Origin: Aestuariibaculum sediminum
Lineage (GTDB): Bacteria > Bacteroidota > Bacteroidia > Flavobacteriales > Flavobacteriaceae
Length of the DNA stretch: 60,449 nt
Direction of reading: 5' to 3'
NCBI RefSeq assembly: GCF_014596945.1
Contig: NZ_JACVXB010000010.1
Span: forward strand, 1-60,449
In this document: positions 47,978-58,086 of the stretch, piece by piece
Layout of the letters: each line of letters starts with the position of its first letter
How positions within the stretch are numbered: the stretch's first letter is position 1
Notes under the pieces: generated by a model
The model's database searches: none
The model's input: the letters and a program-made list of their open reading frames with translations, nothing else
What the model was told of the DNA's origin: nothing
Position numbers and translations under genes: made by a program

Positions 47978-49150
47978 ATGAAAATTAAACTTAATTATGC
48001 ATTAATACTACTCTTCTTTTCTGTTTTTTTAGGTGTGATGTCATGTGGATCTGAAGATTATCCAGATGTAAATAATTATGATGATGCATTAGGAGATTTA
48101 AAATCGTTTGTAGTTAGACCTGGTTTAAACATGGTTTTGATTGAAGGCATAATCGATGACAATAGTGTGTCTGAAGTTATAATCTACTGGAACAACCAAG
48201 CGGAATCTGTAACCGTTCCGGTAACTAATGGGGCAATTTCCGTACAAATAGATAATCTTGAAGAGAAGCTATACATTTTTGAAGCTAAAACAGTAGATGC
48301 TCAAGGAAAGGTTTCAGATTTAGTAAGTGCAGGGACCGAAGTGTATGGTGCTACATTTGTTGAGGGATTAGAGAATCGAGAATTAGTTTTTAGTGATTTA
48401 TTCGATAGTAATTTGAGTTTAGCCTTTGCGCCTGCAGATGCCACAACAGGAATTTTAGGAACCGAGTTAATTTATACTAATAATACAGGTCAAGAGGTTG
48501 AATTAGAAATAAATGCTAGTCAAGAAGATTTGAATATAATAGATTTTATGAGCGGATCTACGTTGAAACATCGTTCTTATTATGTGTATTCTCCCTTAAG
48601 TTTAGATACCATATATACCGAATATGTTAACCATAAACCGTTTGTGTTACCAGTATTAGGAAATGCAGCCATTCCCTTTGTCGCATCAGAAACTAGTGGT
48701 AGATGGGGAACTTTAGCCGAGCCATGGATAACCAACGATGCTGCCAAAAATCATGGTGGTTTAGGAGGCTGGGACGAATGGAATGGTAATATTTTTAATT
48801 TAGAATCAGGCTGGGGGTCTCCATACATTGTAGAAGGAAAAATTCATCAGGTTATTGCAGCAGAACCAGCAAATTACAGATTAACCATAGAGGTGCTGAG
48901 TACAAATCATGATACTAATCCAGATGGAGCATATTTTGTTATTACTAAAGGGAATGGTGGTTTGCCAAATGTTGCAGATGTTGAAACAGCAAGTGAAGTT
49001 ATCGGATTCCAACGCATAGGAGGCCCAGGAACATATAACGTAGATTTCGTATTGGACGAGAGTTCAGATATATCAATAGGAGAGGTGGCAACGCAAAACG
49101 GAAATTTCTTTTGTAATATCACCTCTTGGTACTTAGGTTTAGCAAATTAA
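47978..49150 (+). CDS. DUF4998/DUF5013-type surface lipoprotein
   Basis: A 390-aa lipoprotein with a signal peptidase II box (LGVMSCGSED, Cys about 23). It has an N-terminal Ig-like domain (about 40-125: RPGLNMVLIEGIIDDNSVSEVIIYW) as in DUF4998, and a C-terminal carbohydrate-binding-like domain (about 235-390, with GRWGTLAEPWITNDAAKNHGG and a lone ITSWYLGL ending) similar to DUF5013. Such proteins usually sit in polysaccharide utilisation loci and bind glycans at the cell surface. Fucosidase and beta-galactosidase genes follow on the other strand. Confidence 0.72.
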   Translation: MKIKLNYALILLFFSVFLGVMSCGSEDYPDVNNYDDALGDLKSFVVRPGLNMVLIEGIIDDNSVSEVIIYWNNQAESVTVPVTNGAISVQIDNLEEKLYIFEAKTVDAQGKVSDLVSAGTEVYGATFVEGLENRELVFSDLFDSNLSLAFAPADATTGILGTELIYTNNTGQEVELEINASQEDLNIIDFMSGSTLKHRSYYVYSPLSLDTIYTEYVNHKPFVLPVLGNAAIPFVASETSGRWGTLAEPWITNDAAKNHGGLGGWDEWNGNIFNLESGWGSPYIVEGKIHQVIAAEPANYRLTIEVLSTNHDTNPDGAYFVITKGNGGLPNVADVETASEVIGFQRIGGPGTYNVDFVLDESSDISIGEVATQNGNFFCNITSWYLGLAN

Positions 49151-49183
49151 GAATTTGGTGTTCTTATAGTTTTAGTGAGGAAG

Positions 49184-49215
49184 AGCAGCTATGTGAGTAT
49201 AGCTGCTTTTTTTTG
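49184..49215 (+). terminator. Terminator after the DUF4998-type lipoprotein gene
   Basis: The 9-bp perfect stem AGCAGCTAT/ATAGCTGCT with loop GTGAGT is followed by a T run. It begins 34 bp after the stop codon. Confidence 0.9.
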
Positions 49216-49221
49216 TTGGTG

Positions 49222-50682
49222 TTATTCCATTAAAATCTCAAATATAAAAGGTTCATTTGGTGTGTTTTCTGGTAATGAAATAAAATATCCCATCTTATCA
49301 TGATGATGATATTCGAGTTTTTCAGTTTCAAAATTTACTACTTTAAGCTTTTTTCCATTGGGGAGCTCAATTTTTAATAGTTTTGAAAGAGGAAGGTTAA
49401 AAACGACTCCATAAAATTTTCCGCTATTTGTGTTTTTAACATAATACCCCCAATCCTGAGGTTTTAAATTGGCATAGTCGCCATAATAAATAACTTTATC
49501 TGCATATTTAGACATCCAATTTCCAATAGAATTTGATATTTCTAATTCTTCATTACGAAAAGTTCCATCTCCTTTAGGGCCATAGTTTAAAAGAAAATTT
49601 CCTCCTAACGAAACCGTTTTTACAATAAGTTCCAGAATTTCATTAGCAGATTTTACGTGACTTAAACTCCAATCCTTGTGGTAGCCCCATTGGTTTACAG
49701 GAATGGTCATGCAAGCTTCCCAATCGATCTTAGTAATTAAGGTGTCATTTTTTGCTGGTAAATAACGTTCGTAGCCAGACTGGTAATCGCCCATCAAATT
49801 GCCATTCGAATCGAAATGCCTGCTTCCAAAATCGTCGGCTCTCAACCTACTGTTAACTATTACATTTGGGTTTACTTCCTTTAATGCTTTTTGAATGTCG
49901 TATGAATATTTCCCATTTTTTTTCCAGGAGGCGTCCCAAGTACCATCAAACCAAAAGCCTTTAACCTCAGGGTATTTTTGTTGAAGTTCCAAAAGTTGAT
50001 TTTTAGCAAATTCGAAATACTTTGAAAAAGCAAGACTATCAGCTTGGTTTTTAATGTCGTAACGCCAGTCTTTATGATGCCAGTCAAGAATTGAATAATA
50101 AAAATAAACGTCTATACCGGCTTCTGTATACGCGTCAACAAATTCTTTTAACAGGTCTTTTTTATAAGGGGTGTTTTCAATATCAAATTCTGTAAATTCA
50201 CTTGGCCAAAGACAAAAACCTTCATGATGTTTTGTCGTAATTGTAACATATTTAAAACCTGATGCTTTAGCCATTTTTGCCCATTGCACGGCATTGAATT
50301 TATTAGGATTGAATTGATATTGAAGGGAATCCCAGGTTGCATTAGGTATTTTTGCAAAATTAGCAAGCCATTCTGCCGCTCCCAGATATGTCGTTCCATT
50401 CCATTCACCGCCGGGTATAGAATATAATCCCCAATGGATGAATTGCCCCAATCTATTTGCCCTGAACTTTTTCATTTCAGCATCCTGACGTTTGCCGATA
50501 TATTGTGCTCCGTATTTTAAGGTTATCGAGTCATTTGTACTACTCATTTCTATTCCTACCGCATCGGTAACCGTTTTTGGTTCGTTAACTTTTAATGGTT
50601 TAAGTCCGCATGAGATTACCATGTTGAAGTTTAAAATTACAATGAAAAAGCCACCTAGTCGTGTTTTTATTTTAAAGTCCAT
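49222..50682 (-). CDS. Alpha-L-fucosidase, GH29
   Basis: A 486-aa lipoprotein (Cys25 in MVISCGLK). The (beta/alpha)8 catalytic domain shows GQFIHWGLYSIPGGEW, TTKHHEGFCLWPSEFTEFDI and the nucleophile Asp246 in KGFWFDGTWD, all GH29 hallmarks. A C-terminal beta domain (about 380-486) follows. It releases fucose by a retaining mechanism, probably facing the periplasm or outside. The ATG lies inside the end of the GH2 gene (16-bp overlap), so they form one unit. Confidence 0.93.
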   Translation of the reverse strand: MDFKIKTRLGGFFIVILNFNMVISCGLKPLKVNEPKTVTDAVGIEMSSTNDSITLKYGAQYIGKRQDAEMKKFRANRLGQFIHWGLYSIPGGEWNGTTYLGAAEWLANFAKIPNATWDSLQYQFNPNKFNAVQWAKMAKASGFKYVTITTKHHEGFCLWPSEFTEFDIENTPYKKDLLKEFVDAYTEAGIDVYFYYSILDWHHKDWRYDIKNQADSLAFSKYFEFAKNQLLELQQKYPEVKGFWFDGTWDASWKKNGKYSYDIQKALKEVNPNVIVNSRLRADDFGSRHFDSNGNLMGDYQSGYERYLPAKNDTLITKIDWEACMTIPVNQWGYHKDWSLSHVKSANEILELIVKTVSLGGNFLLNYGPKGDGTFRNEELEISNSIGNWMSKYADKVIYYGDYANLKPQDWGYYVKNTNSGKFYGVVFNLPLSKLLKIELPNGKKLKVVNFETEKLEYHHHDKMGYFISLPENTPNEPFIFEILME

Positions 50683-52715
50683 ATTACCGAGTCTTTTAAG
50701 GTTTTTCCTGATGTAACTTCTATATTATTTTTGCCAGACTTGAGTGTAACGTTTTTAAAAATATAATGTACTTCAGTTTTACCTGATTCCTGTTTTTTAT
50801 GCTTTTTCCCATTTATTTTCAGAATGGGGATTTCAGAATTACAATAAACATGAATATCGGTAATCGAGGATGTTCTGGTAGTGGCTCTTCGGTCTGAAAT
50901 ATAAACCATGGGCTCTTTGTTCCAGTTTGCTTTGTACCAGAAATAAGAGTCTTTTTTGTTTTTACGGTCGTAAGTTACCAGACCTTTATGATTTCTTGCA
51001 GGAACACCTCCTCTGGACCAAAGTGGCAATCCAAAATCAAACATATTCCAAACATACGAAGCGATTAAATATTCCTGATTAGCAATGTCTCCCCATTGGG
51101 TTTCATGAAAGCGTGTTGCATATTGTTCAGGGAAAAAGTCGTCGCCATATCCAACACGTTCAGGGGCTTTTTCTAATTGATGCTCTATATTTGCTCCAGC
51201 ACCATATTCCGATAAAATAACACTATGGTTGGGGTATTCTTTTTGTAAACCTTCAACCCATTTTTTTATATCTCCCATATGGCCTTCATACCAACCGAAA
51301 TAACGATTCATGCCCTGTATGTCTGCATTTCGGTTTATCGGGTGATCCATATGACCGTAACCATTAACACTTACCGTTGGTCTGTCTGGATCTATATTTT
51401 TAGCCATGTCGTTTAAGTCACGTGTTAACACCGCTCCATAATCTGATGGTTTTTTAGAATAAACTTCATTATGTAATCCCCATGTATAAATGGAAGGGTG
51501 GTTAAAATTCTGCTTAATCAATTCTTCCATTTGTAATTTTGCATTTGCAGATTCTTCACCACTAATACGATTAACAAATGGAATTTCAGCCCAAATAATA
51601 AAGCCAATGCTATCACATTTACTATATAAGTATTCCGATTGTTGGTAGTGCGCAAAGCGAATAGTAGTAACTCCCATCTCGTTCATGATTTCAAGGTCTT
51701 TATCATGTTGCCAATTACTAAGGGCATTGCCATAGTCAAACCAGTCCTGATGCCTGCATACACCATACATGTTTTGTTTTTCATTATTAAGATAAAAACC
51801 TTTGCCGCCTCTTATTTCGAATTTTCTAATACCTAAGGGTTGTTCAACCTGGTCTATAAGATTTCCATTTTCATCTTTAATGCGCACAACAACTTTATAT
51901 AAATAAGGATCTTTTTTACCATGCCAAAGGTGAGGATTTTCAATATCAATTTCCTGATTAAAAGTTTTTCTTCCTTGTGGTGAAAGTAGAAGGTCTGACT
52001 TTTCTTTTTCTATCAAATTGTTTTTTGTGTCTAAAATGGATGTTTCTAATGTGATTTTCTGTACGTTTTTTTCAATACTTTCTATTTTTGTTTTTATGTG
52101 AATAGAAGCATGTTCTTTGCTTACATTTTTTTGAGAGATATAAACGCCTGGAGAGGTATAGTCGGTAGTAGAAATGTTAGTTTTATTTGTGATAATTAAT
52201 GAAGCAGGTCTATAAATACCGCCGTATATTCCAAATAAGAAATGGTTAACCGGAATAATTTTGTTTGATGCCTTATTATTAACTCTAACAACTATTGTGT
52301 TGTCTTCACCAAAGTTTAAATCGTAGGTTAAATCGAAAATAAAAGCCGCATAAGAGCCCTCATGTTTACCAATATAACGACCATTAACAAATAACTCAGC
52401 CACTTGCCCAGCACCTTCGAAACGAATAAAAGTTCGTTTATTTGACCAATTTTTATCAGCAAACAATTTTTTTTTGTAAAAGGCATAACCTTCATAAAAA
52501 TCTTTACCCATCTGCATATCCTTGTCATTCCATGTGTGTGGAAGCTTAACATTTTGCCATCCTGTTACCATCGAATCAGTTTCGGTTTCAGTAACTTTTG
52601 CGAATTGCCAGTTTTCGTTTATTGCAATTTCTTGTCTTACCGGAGCTTGAGCATTTAAAAATTGCAGGTTGAATATTAGAAGAAAAAAGAAAAGGTAGTG
52701 TAATGATTTAATCAT
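50667..52715 (-). CDS. Glycoside hydrolase family 2, beta-galactosidase-like
   Basis: A 682-aa secreted enzyme (signal peptide ends at LNAQ). It has the GH2 jelly-roll sugar-binding domain (about 30-180, with FIRFEGAGQVAELFVNGRYIGKHEGSY), an Ig-like domain (about 180-300) and the TIM barrel with acid/base E417 (TWGLHNE) and nucleophile E503 (ILSEYGAG). Substrate could be a beta-galactoside or beta-glucuronide/mannoside; the block FAHYQQSEYLY favours a galactosidase-type enzyme. Upstream gene of the GH2/GH29 pair. Confidence 0.9.
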   Translation of the reverse strand: MIKSLHYLFFFLLIFNLQFLNAQAPVRQEIAINENWQFAKVTETETDSMVTGWQNVKLPHTWNDKDMQMGKDFYEGYAFYKKKLFADKNWSNKRTFIRFEGAGQVAELFVNGRYIGKHEGSYAAFIFDLTYDLNFGEDNTIVVRVNNKASNKIIPVNHFLFGIYGGIYRPASLIITNKTNISTTDYTSPGVYISQKNVSKEHASIHIKTKIESIEKNVQKITLETSILDTKNNLIEKEKSDLLLSPQGRKTFNQEIDIENPHLWHGKKDPYLYKVVVRIKDENGNLIDQVEQPLGIRKFEIRGGKGFYLNNEKQNMYGVCRHQDWFDYGNALSNWQHDKDLEIMNEMGVTTIRFAHYQQSEYLYSKCDSIGFIIWAEIPFVNRISGEESANAKLQMEELIKQNFNHPSIYTWGLHNEVYSKKPSDYGAVLTRDLNDMAKNIDPDRPTVSVNGYGHMDHPINRNADIQGMNRYFGWYEGHMGDIKKWVEGLQKEYPNHSVILSEYGAGANIEHQLEKAPERVGYGDDFFPEQYATRFHETQWGDIANQEYLIASYVWNMFDFGLPLWSRGGVPARNHKGLVTYDRKNKKDSYFWYKANWNKEPMVYISDRRATTRTSSITDIHVYCNSEIPILKINGKKHKKQESGKTEVHYIFKNVTLKSGKNNIEVTSGKTLKDSVIWTLK

Positions 52716-53206
52716 TTTAATATTAAAAATTTATTATTACTTAACTTAGTTAGGTTATTAGTTTCTTTCCATGTTAAAAGTATTAATTATTCATTTTTAA
52801 AGGTTGGATGAATTGGTCAATTTATTGAACTTTTTGGGCAACTTATTCATAAATGTTGCTTGCTTCCTTATGCTGTTATTATTAAATGATAAACGCATAA
52901 CGAAAAGCATCTGTTCTTTATAGCATTGCAAACGAGTAAGATAAACCGGGTTAGAGTAGGCTTTTGTCTTAGCATACGGCCGACATGTTTAACATGGCGG
53001 ATAATCTTATAGAGAAAATGGGATAGGGAAAGTTTAACTCAACCATTTTGTCTGTATTTGCTATTCCCTAATAAATTACTTAAATTTATATATTGCTGTA
53101 CCTCTTTTTTAAGTAGTCACTTAAGCAGCTTTTATTTACTTATGTTTTTTTGTGATAGTCCTCACATAAAAAGCACCATTATTTATTAATCTTAAAACGA
53201 TTTTAT
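52716..53206. other. 491-bp divergent intergenic region
   Basis: It should hold the promoters of the GH2/GH29 pair and the BCCT gene. Around 52925-53045 the base composition rises above its surroundings and includes a short hairpin (CATGTTTAACATG) and TAGGGAA/TTCCCTA blocks about 40 bases apart. I found no open frame of useful length and cannot name the element. Confidence 0.4.
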
Positions 53207-54784
53207 TTGAAGAAAAATAAAATATTTGATTTTCATTATCCTGTATTTATTCCTGCTGCATTAATTGTGCTATTGTTTGTTTCTGTGGCAATCATCTTAG
53301 GGGAACCATTAAGTGAAGTATTTCTAGAATTAAGAAATCTAATTTATGATAAGGTAGGGTGGTTTTTTATTTTTACAGTTAATACGCTTTTAGTTGTCGC
53401 GATCATATTAGCCTTTAGCAAATTTGGTAAAATAAAATTAGGTGGACGAAGTGCCTCACCCGATTTTAGTAATTTTGCTTGGTATTCCATGTTGTTTTCT
53501 GCAGGAATGGGCATTGGGCTTATTTTTTATGGAGTAGCAGAACCTGTTCAGCATTTTGCATCCCCGCCAATACCGGTAAATAACGAAGTAGATGCTGCTA
53601 GGCAAGCATTTAAATTTACCTTTTTACATTATGGTTTGCACCCTTGGGCGGTGTATGGTATGATTGCTTTGGCGTTTGCATTCTTCACTTTTAATAGAAA
53701 GTTACCGCTAACGGTGAGATCTTTGTTTGCTCCTTTATTGGGTAAAAAAATACATGGTATTTTTGGGCATGTTGTCGATGTTTTAGCCGTAATAGCATGT
53801 TTATTTGGTTTGGCTACCACGTTGGGCTTTGGTGCACAGCAGGTAGGCGCTGGGTTAAATTTTTTATTTGGTATTGATAATAATGTAAAAACTCAAATCA
53901 TTTTTATAGGAATAACCACGCTACTAGCAACAGCTTCAATTGTTTCTGGCTTAGATAAGGGCGTTAAAATATTAAGTGTGCTAAATATAAGAATAGCCGT
54001 AATTTTTATGATTTTAATGTTAATTATAGGGCCTACCGTGTTCCTGTTAGACTCGTTTATTGAAAATATTGGCATGTACGCACAAAATTTAATTGAATTG
54101 GGAACATTTACCGAAGTCTATGCTGAAACAAAATGGCAAAATAACTGGACTATATTTTATTGGGCTTGGTGGATAGCCTGGAGTCCTTTTGTTGGCATTT
54201 TTATAGCTCGAATTTCTAGAGGCCGAACAATTAGAGAGTTTTTAACCGGAGTAATTATTTTACCAACGTTATTTTCATTTTTATGGTTTACCGTTTTTGG
54301 ATCTACCGCTATCCATTTAGAACTTAATGAAATTGCAAATATTTCTGGAGCGGTAAGCAATGATATTTCAACAGCTTTGTTTGAAATGTTGAAGAATTTT
54401 CCATTCAGTAGTATACTCAGTGTAATTGCTATTCTACTTATTATTAGCTTTTTTGTGACTTCGAGTGATAGTGGCTCCTTGGTTGTAGATTTTATAACGA
54501 CTGGAGGTAAATTAGATGCTCCTGTTGGCACAAGAATTTTTTGGGCATTAATTGAAGGTTTATTAGCGATTTCGTTACTAATAGGAGGAGGGCTGGGTAC
54601 CTTGCAAACGGCAGTTATGTTGGCAGCCTTTCCTTTTGCTATAATATTATTGGTAATGACTTTTTCATTATTAAAAGGTTTGCGTCGAGAACGATTAAAA
54701 AACTTAAGGAATAAGGTAAAACGTAATGCAAGGGTTCAAAACTCACAATTTGAAAAATATATAGATGATAATGAGGAAGAATAA
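53207..54784 (+). CDS. BCCT-family betaine/choline/carnitine transporter
   Basis: A 525-aa protein with 12 membrane helices. The BCCT fingerprint is clear: FAWYSMLFSAGMGIGLIFYGVAEP (about 86-109) with the glycine-rich sodium/substrate segment, and NWTIFYWAWWIAWSPFVGIFIARISRGRT (about 311-339). The start is a TTG at 53207; no ATG precedes the first helix. It is expected to take up quaternary ammonium osmolytes with Na+ or H+. A short charged C-terminal tail (RRERLKNLRNKVKRN...) could sense osmolarity, as in BetP. Confidence 0.93.
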   Translation: MKKNKIFDFHYPVFIPAALIVLLFVSVAIILGEPLSEVFLELRNLIYDKVGWFFIFTVNTLLVVAIILAFSKFGKIKLGGRSASPDFSNFAWYSMLFSAGMGIGLIFYGVAEPVQHFASPPIPVNNEVDAARQAFKFTFLHYGLHPWAVYGMIALAFAFFTFNRKLPLTVRSLFAPLLGKKIHGIFGHVVDVLAVIACLFGLATTLGFGAQQVGAGLNFLFGIDNNVKTQIIFIGITTLLATASIVSGLDKGVKILSVLNIRIAVIFMILMLIIGPTVFLLDSFIENIGMYAQNLIELGTFTEVYAETKWQNNWTIFYWAWWIAWSPFVGIFIARISRGRTIREFLTGVIILPTLFSFLWFTVFGSTAIHLELNEIANISGAVSNDISTALFEMLKNFPFSSILSVIAILLIISFFVTSSDSGSLVVDFITTGGKLDAPVGTRIFWALIEGLLAISLLIGGGLGTLQTAVMLAAFPFAIILLVMTFSLLKGLRRERLKNLRNKVKRNARVQNSQFEKYIDDNEEE

Positions 54785-54793
54785 GAATAAAGT

Positions 54794-55966
54794 TTAATGT
54801 TTTTTAGGCATCTGTTTTAAGGCTATTAAACCTAGTATTGGCCCTAAAATTAAAATTAAATAAATGAATTTTGGATTGATTGTGTTTTGTAAACTACTAA
54901 CTAATTGAATACTTATTATGGTAACAGCAAAACCAATACAATTAACAATGGTAAGGGCTGTACCCTTAGTGTCGTAAGATGTATTTTGTGCTACTAAAGT
55001 TGAAAACTGTGGGGAGTCGGCAATAACAACAATGCCCCAGAATAGTAGATAGATAATAAATAAATATTCATTTAGCATAAATATGAAGGGGCTAAGCAAA
55101 CAACATAATCCAGAACAAAGTAAGGAATGGAAGGCCACATATTGTGAACCTTTATTATTAGAAATATAGCCACCAATTATACAAGACAAGCTACCAATTC
55201 CAATAACAAAAAAGGTAATCAAAGAAATATTAAAAGAGGTGGTTTGATTAATATTAATATAGGTTTGAATTATGAATGGTACAAAGGCCCAAAAGGTATA
55301 AAGTTCCCACATATGGCCAAAATACCCAAATGCTGCAGCTCGGAAATTTGTATTTTTAAAAACACTAAATGTGGCTGTTAAATCCAGTTTTGTTCCAGGT
55401 TTTCTAAAAGGACCGTCGGGAACAAAAACAACCATAAGTAATCCACCAATTACAGACAACAATGATGTAGATAACATTACAACTCTCCACGAATACACAT
55501 GTGTTAAGTCTTTTAATAGGTGAGGCAATGCGGTTCCTAAAACAAGAGCACCAACTAAAAACCCCAGGGATTTGCCTAGTCCTTTTTCGAAATAATCTGC
55601 GGCGATTTTCATTCCTACGGGATAAATTCCGGCAAGACAAAATCCAGTTAAAAATCTAAAAAGTACAATATTTATAAAGCTGTTTCCATTTAAAGTAGTC
55701 CCTAAATTAAAACACGCCCCTAGTAAGGCGCAAAACAGAAAAACTTTTGAAGGAGAATATCTATCTGATACTGTAAATAATGCAAATATGAGTGTGCCAA
55801 TAATAAAACCAAATTGCACAGCTGATGTTAAATGGCCGACTACAGTAGTGTCAAGATTAAAACTTTTTACCAAATCACCCAAAACAGCATTTCCTGCAAA
55901 CCATAACGATGTGCAAAAAAACTGTGCAATTACAATAATGGGTAAAATAAATTTTACTGGTTTCAT
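54794..55966 (-). CDS. Major facilitator superfamily transporter
   Basis: A 390-aa protein with 12 hydrophobic segments, MFS motif A-like stretch DRYSPSKVFLF after TM2, and the block GFCLAGIYPVGMKIAADYF in TM4. The last position on the minus strand of a three-gene unit after the thiolase and NlpC genes suggests co-transcription, though the 61-bp gap leaves room for an own promoter. Substrate unknown; the set of conserved residues resembles nitrate/oxalate or CynX-like permeases only weakly. Confidence 0.85.
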   Translation of the reverse strand: MKPVKFILPIIVIAQFFCTSLWFAGNAVLGDLVKSFNLDTTVVGHLTSAVQFGFIIGTLIFALFTVSDRYSPSKVFLFCALLGACFNLGTTLNGNSFINIVLFRFLTGFCLAGIYPVGMKIAADYFEKGLGKSLGFLVGALVLGTALPHLLKDLTHVYSWRVVMLSTSLLSVIGGLLMVVFVPDGPFRKPGTKLDLTATFSVFKNTNFRAAAFGYFGHMWELYTFWAFVPFIIQTYININQTTSFNISLITFFVIGIGSLSCIIGGYISNNKGSQYVAFHSLLCSGLCCLLSPFIFMLNEYLFIIYLLFWGIVVIADSPQFSTLVAQNTSYDTKGTALTIVNCIGFAVTIISIQLVSSLQNTINPKFIYLILILGPILGLIALKQMPKKH

Positions 55967-56027
55967 TTCAGGAATTATAACGAAACCATAAACTTAAACT
56001 TTATTTGTTGGTAATCAAATCTGTAAT

Positions 56028-56777
56028 TTATATAATTTTCTTTATAACTCGAAGCTTATGCGTATGCATTCTTTTATCGACATTATAAATACCTGTATGA
56101 TCCAAACGGTCAATTCTTACTTTACCATGCGCATGAATAATGTAGTTGTCGCTCATAATAATGCCAACATGAGTTATGATACCTTCTTGGTTATCGAAAA
56201 ATGCCAGATCCCCAGGTTCACTTTCTTCAATAAAACTTAAAGGTTCTCCTTGAGTAGCCTGTTGTGAAGCATCTCGTAATAATTTATAGCCATTAAGTTT
56301 ATATACCATTTGAGTAAAACCTGAACAATCGATGCCAAATGGTGTTTTGCCTCCCCATAAATACGGGGAATTTAAATATAAGAAAGCTGTTTCAATAAGG
56401 TGTTCTTTTGGCATTTTACCAGAAACAGTATTTCCGTCGTGAGTGTGATTTAATATGGGTAAACCATTTAATGAAGACCCCAAAAGTATGGGATGTAATT
56501 GATGGTTAGGATCTTGAATAAATTCCACCAAATCAACAGAAAGTCTGGGGTGGGCTTTTTGTAAATTGTTGTAATCGGTAGCCGATATTGAAACATATTG
56601 TTTGTTATCGATCCAACCTTCATACTTATCGAAAGATAATCTTATTTTACTCCAGTTTTTGCGTTGTTCTAGGACTTTAAAAAAGTCACCATATAGTACC
56701 TGAGTAACCAATTCGCTGGCATCAGACGGGTCTCTTCTTAAAGGAACAATGCTTAAATTACAAATTCCGTATTGCAT
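56028..56777 (-). CDS. NlpC/P60-family (C40) cell-wall peptidase with SH3 domain
   Basis: A 249-aa protein. An N-terminal SH3b-like domain (about 1-65, GICNLSIVPLRRDPSDASELVTQVLYG) precedes the NlpC/P60 domain (about 125-249). The catalytic Cys151 lies in FGIDCSGFTQMVY, His203 in ITHVGII and a third polar residue (His215 or His217) in YIIHAHG. No signal peptide is visible. It should cut gamma-D-Glu to diaminopimelate bonds in recycled peptidoglycan peptides. It is 5 bp downstream of the thiolase. Confidence 0.93.
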   Translation of the reverse strand: MQYGICNLSIVPLRRDPSDASELVTQVLYGDFFKVLEQRKNWSKIRLSFDKYEGWIDNKQYVSISATDYNNLQKAHPRLSVDLVEFIQDPNHQLHPILLGSSLNGLPILNHTHDGNTVSGKMPKEHLIETAFLYLNSPYLWGGKTPFGIDCSGFTQMVYKLNGYKLLRDASQQATQGEPLSFIEESEPGDLAFFDNQEGIITHVGIIMSDNYIIHAHGKVRIDRLDHTGIYNVDKRMHTHKLRVIKKII

Positions 56778-56782
56778 TAAAC

Positions 56783-57961
56783 TTAATTACGTTCTATGAT
56801 AATTGCTGATGCACCTCCGCCGCCGTTACATATAGCGGCTGCACCAATTTTAGCATCGTTTTGTTGTAAAACATTTAATAATGTAATGATAATTCGAACT
56901 CCAGAACACCCAAGAGGATGACCTAAAGAAACAGCACCACCGTTAACATTAACATTAGCATCGTTTAAACCAAGAATTTTCATATTGGCCAAGCCAACAA
57001 CAGAAAACGCTTCATTAAATTCAAAAAAGTCAACATCTTTTAATGTAATACCAGCTTTTTCCAAGGCTTTAGGTAAAGCTTTTGCAGGTGCTGTGGTAAA
57101 CCATTTTGGCTCCTGTGCAGCATCGGCATAACTCTTTATTGTAGCTAAAGGGGTTAAGCCTAACTGCTTTGCTTTTTCTGCGCTCATTAAAATAACAGCA
57201 CCGGCACCATCGTTAATGGTTGAAGCGTTCGCGGCCGTTACCGTTCCTTCTTTACTAAAAGCTGGACGTAATTGTGGTATTTTTTCGAGTTTTACATTAG
57301 TGTATTCCTCGTCTTTAGATACGGTTATGGCATCTCCGCGTCGCTGAGGTACTTCAACAGGAACCACCTCATTATCAAATTTTCCTGTATCCCAAGCTTC
57401 AGCGGAGCGTTTGTAAGATTGAATAGCGAAAGCGTCTTGTTCTTCTCGACTAAAATTATATTCTATAGCACACGCATCGGCGCAAACGCCCATAGCGTTT
57501 TGGTCGTAAGCGTCAACTAAGCCATCTTTTTGCATGCCATCAACTAAGCTGGCTGGACCAAATTTAGTGCCTGTTCGAGCATGTAAATAATGCGGTATTA
57601 AACTCATGTTTTCCATACCTCCAGCAACTACAATTTCAGCATCACCAAGAGCAATAGCTTGCGCCCCCTGCATAACGGCTTTCATACCCGATGCACATAC
57701 TTTATTAACAGTAGTGCACGGCACAGTGTCAGGAATTCCGGCATAAATAGCAGCTTGCCTGGCAGGCGCTTGGCCTGTTCCGGCTTGTACTACATTTCCC
57801 ATTAAAACCTCGTCCACCATATTTGGCTTTAAACCTATTTTATCCAAGGCTCCTTTAATGGCTACAGCGCCTAATTTTGGAGCAGGAAGAGTTGATAATG
57901 CTCCTAAAAAGCTACCTATAGGTGTTCTGGCTGCAGAAACAATTACTACATCATTATTCAT
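56783..57961 (-). CDS. Acetyl-CoA C-acyltransferase (thiolase)
   Basis: A 392-aa thiolase. The acylated cysteine is C89 in TVNKVCASGMKAV, the histidine lies in GGAVSLGHPLGCSG, and the second cysteine is C378 in AAICNGGGGAS. The length and motifs fit both biosynthetic acetoacetyl-CoA thiolase and degradative beta-ketothiolase; sequence alone does not decide, and no fatty-acid oxidation partner is adjacent. First gene of a minus-strand unit with the NlpC peptidase. Confidence 0.94.
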   Translation of the reverse strand: MNNDVVIVSAARTPIGSFLGALSTLPAPKLGAVAIKGALDKIGLKPNMVDEVLMGNVVQAGTGQAPARQAAIYAGIPDTVPCTTVNKVCASGMKAVMQGAQAIALGDAEIVVAGGMENMSLIPHYLHARTGTKFGPASLVDGMQKDGLVDAYDQNAMGVCADACAIEYNFSREEQDAFAIQSYKRSAEAWDTGKFDNEVVPVEVPQRRGDAITVSKDEEYTNVKLEKIPQLRPAFSKEGTVTAANASTINDGAGAVILMSAEKAKQLGLTPLATIKSYADAAQEPKWFTTAPAKALPKALEKAGITLKDVDFFEFNEAFSVVGLANMKILGLNDANVNVNGGAVSLGHPLGCSGVRIIITLLNVLQQNDAKIGAAAICNGGGGASAIIIERN

Positions 57962-58086
57962 TATAAAATGTTTGTCTTATTACCTGCGAAATTAATGATT
58001 TTTTAATAAACATGATAAGGATTCATGCATTATAAAAGGTATAAAAGTTTATAATTTTATTACATTTGATTTACTTAATACTGTAA

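Noticed and set aside
54157-54531. 124-codon minus-strand frame inside the BCCT gene
   Set aside because: It is a shadow of the BCCT coding strand; the plus-strand protein has clear family motifs throughout.
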